Shown: in pieces, positions 1-5,558 of the stretch
Position numbering within the stretch: position 1 is the stretch's first letter
Layout of the letters: the number at the start of each line of letters is the position of its first letter
Assembly (NCBI GenBank): GCA_016781635.1
Contig: JADDPY010000675.1
Span: 1 to 5,810 of the forward strand
DNA: 5,810 nucleotides
From: Rubrobacter sp.
GTDB lineage: Bacteria; Actinomycetota; Rubrobacteria; Rubrobacterales; Rubrobacteraceae
Direction: 5' to 3'
Translations under genes and position numbers: made by a program
The notes under the pieces: model-generated
Told to the model about the DNA's origin: nothing
The model's input: the letters and a program-made list of their open reading frames with translations, nothing else
The model's database searches: none

Positions 1-133
1 CAAGGCTCAACAAGCTCAAAATCGTACTTTTAATACGCATCCTTCCTTTGAGTCCGGCACCCTACGCACCACCTCCGGAACGCAACCCATTGTATCCGAA
101 AAAAATACGTCCACTAGCCCCGGCGCCTGGGAT
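1..133. other. Intergenic region downstream of the CPBP operon
   Basis: No convincing coding frame is seen here, and the stretch is visibly richer in A and T than its neighbours. On the minus strand, 28 bases after the stop of the anchored protein, there is a run of seven T (105 down to 99). It could be the U-tract of a terminator, but I find no good stem just before it. The minus strand also reads TACAAT at 94-89, a possible -10 element for a gene beyond the left edge; no matching -35 is present. Positions 1-19 hold an imperfect tandem repeat, CAAGGCTCAA followed by CAAGCTCAA. Each of these small signals is weak alone. Confidence 0.5.
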
Positions 134-685
134 CTAGCGTTCGACGGAGAATGATTTGCGAACAGCGGGGGGCCCGGTCTCGCCGCCGAGGGCGCTCGAA
201 ATTTCTACCGTGTAGTTGCCGGGGGGCACGGGTTTGCCCGACCGGGTCTTGAGGGCGAACTTGACGACCCCGGAGGCCCCGTCGGCTTCGCCCCCCGAGC
301 TCAACTGGTCTTCTTGCTCGTCGAAGGCCTCTATCTTGTCGTTCTCCCCAAAGAATAGCGAGAAGGCCGAGCCGCTCCCCGACCTCCGAACCTGCGCCCG
401 CATGTCCTCCCCGGTCGGCAGGTCCTCGACGCTCAGGTACACGAAGACCTTCTCGGGCCTCTCCAAGAAGTAGTTGACGTCCGGCGGCGGATAAAGACTA
501 TTCTCGGCGCTGACGGAGACGTCACGGATGTTGGGCGAGACGATCTCCTCCCCCGGCGTGAAATTTTCCGCCCTCAGAAACGATTCTACGACGAGCCCGA
601 GGGCCACGAGCGCGACCGCCACGATCACGTAAAGCGGCCACCGGCGCCCCGCCCCCCTGCTCTTCGTGTTCGGGAGCACCGTCAC
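134..685 (-). CDS. Membrane-anchored extracytoplasmic protein, function unknown
   Basis: I do not recognise the family. With the GTG start at 685 the protein has 183 residues. A basic N-terminus (about residues 8-15, with K and three R) is followed by one hydrophobic helix at about 17-35, then a hydrophilic region of about 145 residues. This predicts a type II-like or uncleaved-signal anchor with the bulk outside the cell. The outer part has alternating beta-like stretches (around FVYLSV at 81-86, and GNYTVEI near 157-162) and Pro/Gly turns, which suggests a beta-sandwich, but that is inference. The start was chosen because GTG sits in a GTGA overlap with the stop of the upstream CPBP gene and follows a GGGGGAAG ribosome-binding site. 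The longer reading from 733 would overlap that gene by 52 bases and lacks such a site. Translational coupling suggests a shared role with the protease. Confidence 0.75.
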   Translation of the reverse strand: MTVLPNTKSRGAGRRWPLYVIVAVALVALGLVVESFLRAENFTPGEEIVSPNIRDVSVSAENSLYPPPDVNYFLERPEKVFVYLSVEDLPTGEDMRAQVRRSGSGSAFSLFFGENDKIEAFDEQEDQLSSGGEADGASGVVKFALKTRSGKPVPPGNYTVEISSALGGETGPPAVRKSFSVER

Positions 686-1242
686 GCAACTTCCCCCGAT
701 GCGACCCGTCCGCCTAACCGGTAGCGCCTCCATAGAAGTAGCGTGGCGGCGTTATGTAGGGCGTGGGCGACCACTGGGGCCAGAATACCGCCCGTCCACC
801 CGTACAGCCCGCCAAAGAGAAATCCAGCCCCCACCGCCCACAGCGTCCACAGGAGGTAGCGCTTGTCGGGCCCCAGGTGCAGGGCCCCGAAGAGGAGCGA
901 GGACGCTACGATCCCGATCTCCGGCTGCAGCGCGCCCCTGAAGAGGGCTTCCTCACCCACCCCGGAGAACACCGCGAGAAGGACCAGGTCGCGCCCGCGT
1001 GCCCCATCGACCACGAGCGGCGCAAGCTCTTCGGAGAGCTTGCGAAATACGGGGAGTAACCCGTGGACAAGCAGGCCCAGGGCCACGTTTCCGCAAGCGC
1101 TCGCCACGCCCAGGGTAAAGCTGGAGGCGATCGCTCCACCCGGGACGAAGACATTGCGGCCGGAGAGCGCGCCGATAGCACCGGCGACAAGGACGAGGAC
1201 ACCGTAGAAAATGGCGGCGGTGCGTAACAGGCTGCCCCTCAT
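682..1242 (-). CDS. CPBP family intramembrane metalloprotease (Abi/CAAX-like)
   Basis: A polytopic membrane protein of 186 residues from ATG 1242. The CPBP family (Rce1/Abi type) comprises putative intramembrane glutamyl proteases, used for CAAX-like processing, bacteriocin self-immunity, or unknown tasks in bacteria. All expected motifs are visible: EEALFRG with the Glu pair at 97-98 and Arg 102, FGALH with His 122, and HALHN with His 160 and Asn 163. Hydrophobic segments lie at about 8-27, 38-65, 86-95, 111-121, 130-147 and 153-170. The protein is slightly short for the family but complete. A TTG codon directly before the ATG (1245) is an alternative start; neither has a clear Shine-Dalgarno sequence, so weak or leader-independent initiation is possible. 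It is the first gene of a two-gene operon with the anchored protein, which is a candidate substrate or partner. The physiological substrate cannot be told from sequence. Confidence 0.9.
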   Translation of the reverse strand: MRGSLLRTAAIFYGVLVLVAGAIGALSGRNVFVPGGAIASSFTLGVASACGNVALGLLVHGLLPVFRKLSEELAPLVVDGARGRDLVLLAVFSGVGEEALFRGALQPEIGIVASSLLFGALHLGPDKRYLLWTLWAVGAGFLFGGLYGWTGGILAPVVAHALHNAATLLLWRRYRLGGRVASGEVA

Positions 1243-1285
1243 CAAGGGGTGTTCGGGGGTTCTGCACAGGCCATCATAGTCCGCT

Positions 1286-1291
1286 ATTGTA
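1286..1291 (-). promoter_or_regulatory. Candidate -10 element for the CPBP operon
   Basis: The minus strand reads TACAAT here, one base from the TATAAT consensus, in an otherwise GC-rich divergent intergenic region. It would place the transcript start near 1279 and give a leader of about 35 bases before the CPBP start. No good -35 hexamer is seen at the usual spacing, so the call rests on one box. It is the only strong -10 match between the two divergent genes. Confidence 0.4.
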
Positions 1292-1300
1292 CCGGAGGTG

Positions 1301-1318
1301 CGGGGCGCTGGAGCCCCG
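1301..1318. other. Short inverted repeat in the divergent intergenic region
   Basis: CGGGGC and GCCCCG form a perfect 6-bp stem around a 6-base loop. It lies about 40 bases before the mutase start and about where the -35 region of the minus-strand promoter would be. It could be an operator or a leader hairpin in the mutase transcript. A stem of this length is also expected by chance in such GC-rich DNA. Confidence 0.3.
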
Positions 1319-1359
1319 GAAAGCGGGTCCGTGCTGCCCGGAGGTAGAAGGGAAACGTA

Positions 1360-2715
1360 GTGATCGACGAGTCAATCTTCAAGGCCTACGACATCCGGGG
1401 CGTGTACCCCGACGCCCTGAACGAGGACGTCGCGCGGGACATCGGGCGGGCCTACGTCTACCACCTCGGGCTCGGCGGCTCGCGCGTCGTGGTGGGCCGC
1501 GACATGCGCCTCTCGGGCGATGCTCTCAGGGATGCTTTTATCCGGGGCGTCACCGAGGCCGGAGCAGACGTGCTCGACCTCGGGCTCGTCTCCACGGACG
1601 CCCTGTACTTCGCCGTCGGGCACCTGGAGGAGCATGGAGGCGCCATGATCACGGCCTCCCACAACCCGAAAAATTACAACGGGCTGAAGCTCTGCCGGGA
1701 GAAGGCGATAGCCCTCTCCGGCGACGAGGGGATAAAGCAGATCCGGGACCTCATAATCGGGGACAAGCTGCCTGGCCCGGCCGAGTACGCGGGCTCCGTC
1801 GAAGAGGGCGACATCGCGGACGATTACGCCGAGCACTGTCGCCGCTTCATAAACACGGACGGCTTGCGGCCCCTCAAGATCGTAGTGGACGCCGGCAACG
1901 GGATGGCCGGGAAGATGCTCCCGCCGATCTTCGAGGGTCTGCCCTTCGAGTACGTTCCGATGTACTTCGAGCTCGACGGTTCCTTCCCGAATCACCCCCC
2001 GAACCCCATAGAGCCCGAGAACATGGAGGAGCTCCAAAAGCGCGTCATCGAGGAGGGCGCGGACTTCGGAGCCGCCTTCGACGGCGACGCCGACAGGGTC
2101 TTTCTCGTGGACGAAAAGGGGCGCACCATCGGAGGCGACATCCTCGCGACCCTCGTCGCCAAGAACGTCCTGGAGAAGGAGCCGGGGGCGGCGATCGTCT
2201 ACAGCGCGGTATGCTCCAAAGCCCTCCCCGAGCTCGTGCACCGCGAGGGTGGCCGGCCTATCCGCACCAAGGCCGGCCACTCCATCATCAAACCGCAGAT
2301 GCGCTCAAACGACGCGGCCTTCGGCGGCGAGCACTCCGGGCACTTCTACTTCAGGGATAACTACTTCGCCGACTCGGGCATCATCGCGATGCTGACCGCC
2401 GCCGAGCTCGTCGCGCGTCAGGACGGGCCGCTCTCCGAGCTTATCTCCCCCATCGACACGTACGTCCGCTCCGGCGAGATCAACTCGGAGGTCGAGGACC
2501 AGGAGGCGATCCTGAAGAAGGTCGAAGAAAGCTACGGCAGCCGGGAAGGCGCCGAGGTGGACCACCTCGACGGTCTGACCGTGGACCTCGGCGACTGGTG
2601 GTTCAACCTCAGGCCCTCGAACACCGAACCCCTCCTGCGCCTCAACGTCGAAGCGAAAGACCGCGAGACGCTGGAGCACGAGCGCGACGGGCTGCTTGGA
2701 ATGATCAGGAGCTAA
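1360..2715 (+). CDS. manB: Phosphomannomutase/phosphoglucomutase (alpha-D-phosphohexomutase)
   Basis: A cytoplasmic enzyme of 451 residues, the normal full length for the family. It interconverts hexose-6-phosphate and hexose-1-phosphate (mannose and/or glucose), feeding GDP-mannose or UDP/ADP-glucose and hence polysaccharide, glycan or compatible-solute synthesis. The four family signatures are present in order: TASHNP at 98-103 with the phosphoserine at Ser 100, the Mg-binding loop DGDADR at 241-246, the sugar-recognition loop GGEHSGH at 322-328, and the phosphate-binding loop RPSNTEP at 418-424. The GEHSG loop fits the bacterial ManB/AlgC type that accepts both mannose and glucose; the true preference cannot be read from sequence. 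The GTG start at 1360 is preceded by AAGGGA (1348-1353) at good spacing and begins right at the conserved FKAYDIRG region. The gene is monocistronic, divergent from the CPBP operon and followed by a strong hairpin terminator. Confidence 0.96.
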   Translation: MIDESIFKAYDIRGVYPDALNEDVARDIGRAYVYHLGLGGSRVVVGRDMRLSGDALRDAFIRGVTEAGADVLDLGLVSTDALYFAVGHLEEHGGAMITASHNPKNYNGLKLCREKAIALSGDEGIKQIRDLIIGDKLPGPAEYAGSVEEGDIADDYAEHCRRFINTDGLRPLKIVVDAGNGMAGKMLPPIFEGLPFEYVPMYFELDGSFPNHPPNPIEPENMEELQKRVIEEGADFGAAFDGDADRVFLVDEKGRTIGGDILATLVAKNVLEKEPGAAIVYSAVCSKALPELVHREGGRPIRTKAGHSIIKPQMRSNDAAFGGEHSGHFYFRDNYFADSGIIAMLTAAELVARQDGPLSELISPIDTYVRSGEINSEVEDQEAILKKVEESYGSREGAEVDHLDGLTVDLGDWWFNLRPSNTEPLLRLNVEAKDRETLEHERDGLLGMIRS

Positions 2716-2752
2716 GCGGCGTACCCCGGGGCTGGCCGGTTCTGACACGCAA

Positions 2753-2792
2753 AGAGAAGGCCGGTCGGCTTCAAAACCGACCGGCCTTCTCT
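2753..2792. terminator. Bidirectional hairpin terminator between convergent genes
   Basis: The arms 2753-2768 (starts AGAGAAGG) and 2777-2792 (ends CCTTCTCT) are perfect 16-bp complements around an 8-base loop, cttcaaaa. The structure lies 37 bases after the mutase stop and 19 bases after the stop of the convergent BON gene, so it can end both transcripts. The symmetric purine/pyrimidine ends of the arms give a T-containing 3' arm in each direction. A true run of U is missing: the plus strand continues CGTTCC and the minus strand TTTGCG. Confidence 0.9.
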
Positions 2793-2811
2793 CGTTCCTA
2801 CTGAGTCGCGT

Positions 2812-3465
2812 TTAAGAGGGGACCGTCATCAGGTTGCGGACCTCCCGAACCCCGGGGGTATCAGCAGCGATCTCGCTGACCGCCTCCTTGGCGTTCTGAG
2901 AGGGGGCTACGCCCCTTATATCGACCACGTCGTCGTTTACCTCGACGTTGAGGTGCTGCATACCGAGGGTGCGCGGGTCTTCGCCGATCCTGGTCCGGAT
3001 GCGGTTCTCGAGCTCCTCATGCTGGACGGGCACATCGCCCGCCTCGGGGTTGTGGCTTCGCCCGATTAGCGGCCCGCTCGATGGGTTGGAGTAGCTGCGC
3101 TCGGCTCCGACGCTGTTGGGGTCCTCGGGTTTCTGAAGCGGCGCCTCGGCCACGCCGCTCTCAGGGACCGTCCCCTGCTGACCGGCGGAGCTGCCGGCGC
3201 CGTCGTTAGAGGAAACATCTTCGCTCCCACCGCTCGATCGGGCCACGAGGGCCCCGATCGCGAAGCCTCCGAGGGCGAAGATCCCGTACTTGAGAAAGCG
3301 CCAACCGCTCGGCTCAGAAGAGCTCAACGCCCTTTTCGCGAGCTTGGCCTGCGCCTTACCGCCCTTCGTGGCTGCCTTGCTCGCCGCCCTCGCAGCGGTT
3401 ACGGTCGCCTTCCTGCCGGTCCTGGTTCCGAACAGCGTTCCCGCTGTTTTCGTCGTCTTGGCCAT
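2812..3465 (-). CDS. Membrane-anchored BON-domain protein with basic N-terminus
   Basis: 217 residues from ATG 3465, chosen for the strong GGAGGT ribosome-binding site five bases upstream; the frame stays open much further but only as a shadow of the upstream genes. Residues 1-59 are rich in Lys, Arg, Ala and Thr, with about fourteen basic residues and one acidic, so this part should stay inside the cell and might touch nucleic acid or lipid head groups (inference). A hydrophobic helix follows at about 60-76, then a long Ser/Gly/Pro-rich linker to about 145. A C-terminal BON domain fills about 149-215, recognisable by the pattern ...LNVEV..DVVDIRG.A.S...K..V..IA....GV..V.N. BON domains (about 60 residues) bind phospholipid or other envelope ligands in proteins such as OsmY. 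The protein ends 19 bases before the shared terminator and is the last gene of the cluster. Confidence 0.88.
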   Translation of the reverse strand: MAKTTKTAGTLFGTRTGRKATVTAARAASKAATKGGKAQAKLAKRALSSSEPSGWRFLKYGIFALGGFAIGALVARSSGGSEDVSSNDGAGSSAGQQGTVPESGVAEAPLQKPEDPNSVGAERSYSNPSSGPLIGRSHNPEAGDVPVQHEELENRIRTRIGEDPRTLGMQHLNVEVNDDVVDIRGVAPSQNAKEAVSEIAADTPGVREVRNLMTVPS

Positions 3466-3793
3466 AATGCACCTCCAGATCTCTCCTGCAAATGCTTGCG
3501 TGATACCCGCAATTCCGGCCCCGAAAACAGAAGCCGTCGCGTCTAAGCCATTTAAAAAACCCGCCGACATGGACGAGCTTGTTCTCCACACCCTGTACCC
3601 CCGGCACCCTTCCGACGGCCTCCTCGAAGGCCCGGCTCTCCTCGATCCCGGGCACGCTTCCGTGCAGGGTGATAATGAGGCCGCACGAGCTGACGTTCGG
3701 GCGAGGCAGCCCGCGTACGTTCGGGTCTCGGCCCAAAGCACCCCGGACGAGTTGGATGAGGTGGGCGTCGTTCGCGACGTCCAAACGGGGCAC
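3356..3793 (-). CDS. Small BON-domain protein; 3' end uncertain
   Basis: As read, 145 residues from GTG 3793. Residues about 6-76 form a whole BON domain: a first helix with ...HLIQLVRGALGRD, then strands around LIITLHGSV, then a helix with FEEAVGRVPGV and a final strand VENKLVHV. The start follows GGAGGAGGG by five bases and lies one base after the stop of the DR2241-like gene. A reading from 3844 would only add a shadow of that gene. After residue 76 the frame loses domain-like character, crosses a T6 tract (3559-3554) and an AT-richer stretch, and overlaps the first 110 bases of the next BON gene. One extra T in the tract would end the protein at a TAA right after it, at about 80 residues. 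One T fewer would fuse it in frame to the downstream BON protein (about 326 residues). No membrane segment or signal peptide is seen. The domain is sure, the C-terminus is not. Confidence 0.7.
   Translation of the reverse strand: MPRLDVANDAHLIQLVRGALGRDPNVRGLPRPNVSSCGLIITLHGSVPGIEESRAFEEAVGRVPGVQGVENKLVHVGGFFKWLRRDGFCFRGRNCGYHASICRRDLEVHYGQDDENSGNAVRNQDRQEGDRNRCEGGEQGSHEGR
3471..3476 (-). promoter_or_regulatory. Ribosome-binding site of the anchored BON gene
   Basis: The minus strand reads GGAGGT five bases before ATG 3465. It decides the start of the anchored BON protein within a frame that has no stop until far upstream, and argues that this protein is made separately from the short BON protein. 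Confidence 0.8.
3554..3559 (-). other. T6 homopolymer at the end of the short BON domain
   Basis: The minus strand reads GGG TTT TTT AAA in the frame of the short BON gene, just four residues after its BON domain ends. The neighbouring frames give either an immediate TAA stop or continuity with the next gene. It may be a sequencing indel site, a polymerase-slippage site, or simply chance. Confidence 0.5.
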
Positions 3794-3794
3794 C

Positions 3795-4664
3795 CTAGCC
3801 CTCCTCCGGGGCGGTGTCCTCGACGGGCCGCAGCTTGGGGACAAGGGTGAGCTTGCGGTAGCGCATCCGGCGCTCGTTCAAGGGTTCCTCGAACTCGGCC
3901 TCGCGGGCGAACTTCACGCTGCCGGTCGCCGCAGCCTCCACGAGGGCGGAGAGGTCCTCCTTCTCGCTCGGGGAGAGGCCGATCGCGTCGAGGTCTCGCT
4001 TGTTCTCGCGCTCGAAGAGCCTGACGCGCCGGGCCAGGGAGACGAAGATGCTGCACGGCTCGGGGCACGGTATCTCCCCCTCCCCGCGATCCGCCGCCAA
4101 CGGTGTGTTCTCGTCGACGTCCCACAAGGTCTTCTTGAGGCACACCGCATCCTCGCAGCAGGCTTTTGCCGTGTTCTGCACCCCCTCGTCCGAGAGGCGT
4201 TGGACGCGCTTGTAGATTCCGGATTGGCGGGCGGCGTTCTCACGGTAGTTTGTGATTTCGAGCTCGCCGTTACGGTACAGATGCCAGTGGGCTACACCCG
4301 AGGGGTACAGGTAGTTCATGGCGACGTAGAGAGCCCGATCGTCCTTCACCCGCAGCACCCAACCCCGCTTTAGGTTGGGGGAGCTCTTGAGGGGCCGATA
4401 CTCGCCCTCCTCGGTGAGCTTGGCGATCTCGCGCGCCGCTCGCGGCTCGTTATGGGCCACGAGGTCCCCATCGGGAATCCCGACATCGGCCACGTGCCTT
4501 AACTCGTACCCTCCGTTCCCCGGCAGCGCACGGACCACGATCTGGCCGAAGGGAAGACCTTCGGGGACCTCGTTTACCCAGTGCGCAAACGCCGCGCGGG
4601 CTTCGGCCGCGGTGCTCCGGCGGGGTGACTCCCCGCCGGGACGCTCAGGAGACGTCGCGCGCAA
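3795..4664 (-). CDS. DR2241-like Fe-S protein, partner of CbiX chelatase
   Basis: 289 residues from a TTG start at 4664, supported by GGGAGG six bases upstream; this overlaps the CbiX stop by 20 bases. The sequence resembles the C-terminal part of Deinococcus radiodurans DR2241, a protein whose N-terminal half is chelatase-like and whose extra C-terminal domains include a proposed [4Fe-4S] site (Pfam-type DR2241-stabilising and Fer4_23 domains, from memory). Visible here: a mixed alpha/beta N-terminal part (about 20-135, with GWVLRVKDDRALYVAMNYLYP at 101-121 as its core), then the cysteine region with Cys 169, 170, 175, 200 and 204 in the pattern CC-x4-C-x24-C-x3-C, enough for a [4Fe-4S] cluster. 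An acidic, Glu-rich C-terminal tail follows. The protein has no membrane segment and is probably cytoplasmic. It likely forms a complex with the CbiX protein made from the same transcript. Whether the cluster is redox-active, structural or regulatory cannot be told. Confidence 0.82.
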   Translation of the reverse strand: MRATSPERPGGESPRRSTAAEARAAFAHWVNEVPEGLPFGQIVVRALPGNGGYELRHVADVGIPDGDLVAHNEPRAAREIAKLTEEGEYRPLKSSPNLKRGWVLRVKDDRALYVAMNYLYPSGVAHWHLYRNGELEITNYRENAARQSGIYKRVQRLSDEGVQNTAKACCEDAVCLKKTLWDVDENTPLAADRGEGEIPCPEPCSIFVSLARRVRLFERENKRDLDAIGLSPSEKEDLSALVEAAATGSVKFAREAEFEEPLNERRMRYRKLTLVPKLRPVEDTAPEEG

Positions 4665-5424
4665 GCTGGGCCTCCCGCTCCTTCGTCTCTCGGGCGCGGG
4701 AGATTATAAGGTCCGCAACCGAAGGGTGGGTTCCGACCGGCGCGCCGTAGAAAATGGTCTTGTCCGCCCGCTCGGTCACCTCGCCGGTAAGCCTGAGGTC
4801 TTCCGGGATGGTTTCTCTGGTGTGCCAACCTTCCGCTATAAAGACCGGGATCAGGACGACGTTCTCGGCCTCCACGCCCTCCACGACCTCCGCTATAGGC
4901 GGGTCCTGGTCCAGGAAACCGACCTCGACGAGGTCGTAGACGCCGCGCTCCCTTATCCTCTCGGCGTTAAGGTAGACGACCCCGCCGGAGTTCTTGTTCA
5001 GGTCGGTGCCGTGCCCGAGCAGGACGAGCGCCGTGCGGCCGGGCCGCATCTCCTTGCCCTTCAGCAGGTCGTCCACCCGCTCCAGGATCACGTCCGGCAT
5101 GCCCTCGAACGTCCCTAAAGGCCCGGCGTAGCGGATGGTCCTGCCGTCCCGGTGCGTCACAGGGCCGTCGAGGCCGAGCTCCCGCGGGATCACCTGCTGC
5201 GTGAAGTACCCCTCCGAGATGAAGGCCGGCACCACACACACTTCCTCTGCCTCGACCATGTCGAGGACGTGGCGCATGGAAGGCTCTTCCTTCCAGAAGC
5301 ACTCCACCACCTCGTCGAACTCACCGGCGTAGCGGTCCCGGACGAGCGCGGCGTGCTCGTAGACCGGCAAGCTGGAATCCTCGTTCAGGTGCGAACCGTG
5401 TCCGACGATGATAAGTGCTTTCAT
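4645..5424 (-). CDS. cbiX: Sirohydrochlorin cobaltochelatase, two-domain CbiX type
   Basis: 259 residues containing two tandem CbiX/SirB-like halves. The first (about 1-122) opens with MKALIIVGHGSH (His 9), the second (about 131-245) with ALVLLGHGTD (His 138). CbiX proteins insert Co(II) into sirohydrochlorin early in anaerobic cobalamin synthesis; SirB relatives insert Fe(II) to make sirohaem, and sequence alone does not separate these. The second metal-site histidine is present in the C-terminal half (His 201 in FIAEGWHTRETIP) but is Phe 74 in the same place of the first half (FISEGYFTQQVIP). A complete His pair is thus seen only in the C-terminal half. The ATG at 5424 has a GGAGG eleven bases upstream and begins exactly at the conserved first strand. 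No cobalamin-riboswitch B12 box is seen in the 134-base leader region. It is the first gene of the cluster and is coupled to the DR2241-like gene. Confidence 0.92.
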   Translation of the reverse strand: MKALIIVGHGSHLNEDSSLPVYEHAALVRDRYAGEFDEVVECFWKEEPSMRHVLDMVEAEEVCVVPAFISEGYFTQQVIPRELGLDGPVTHRDGRTIRYAGPLGTFEGMPDVILERVDDLLKGKEMRPGRTALVLLGHGTDLNKNSGGVVYLNAERIRERGVYDLVEVGFLDQDPPIAEVVEGVEAENVVLIPVFIAEGWHTRETIPEDLRLTGEVTERADKTIFYGAPVGTHPSVADLIISRARETKEREAQLARDVS

Positions 5425-5558
5425 GTACTCTCGCGCCTCCGCAACTCGCGTACAAAACTGCCCACAGAGTTTATCCGCAAAGCCTCCGGACGGGCGCGAA
5501 CGCCCTCACCCGAAATACCGGGTCCGGCAGCCGCAGGCCGTATGCACCTCCATCCCGT
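5425..5558. other. Intergenic region upstream of cbiX with two small hairpins
   Basis: There is no gene here. Two adjacent perfect 5-bp stems lie at 5492-5505 (GGGCG, 4-base loop, CGCCC; the minus-strand RNA loop would be UUCG) and 5508-5523 (ACCCG, 6-base loop, CGGGT). They are downstream of the unrecognised right-edge gene and upstream of cbiX, so they may weakly terminate the former or fold in the leader of the latter. No run of U follows either. The minus strand between them and the cbiX start is AT-richer around 5455-5480 and may hold the promoter, but I cannot assign clean boxes. Confidence 0.4.

Noticed and set aside
1..19. Start of a CRISPR or iteron array from the CAAGGCTCAA/CAAGCTCAA repeat
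   Set aside because: Only two imperfect units are seen, with no spacers and no continuation inside the window.
1372..2280. Long minus-strand frame (302 codons) antisense to the mutase, and a 357-codon plus frame from 1287
   Set aside because: Both are shadows of the mutase in high-GC DNA. The mutase frame carries all four family motifs in order.
3480..3553. Separate promoter before the anchored BON gene
   Set aside because: The stretch is AT-richer and has a TATCAC-like box near 3500, but no convincing -35 at the right distance, so I do not annotate it.
3466..4143. N-terminal extension of the anchored BON protein up to 4143
   Set aside because: The extension crosses the DR2241-like and short BON genes in another frame. 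A strong GGAGGT site fixes the start at 3465.
3579..5118. Long plus-strand frames of 264 and 247 codons opposite the DR2241-like and CbiX genes
   Set aside because: They lie antisense to well-supported genes and have low-complexity Arg/Gly/Ala/Leu-rich translations with no motif.
5425..5558. Cobalamin riboswitch before cbiX
   Set aside because: No B12 box (GCCACTG-like) on the minus strand, and the gap is short for a full riboswitch.
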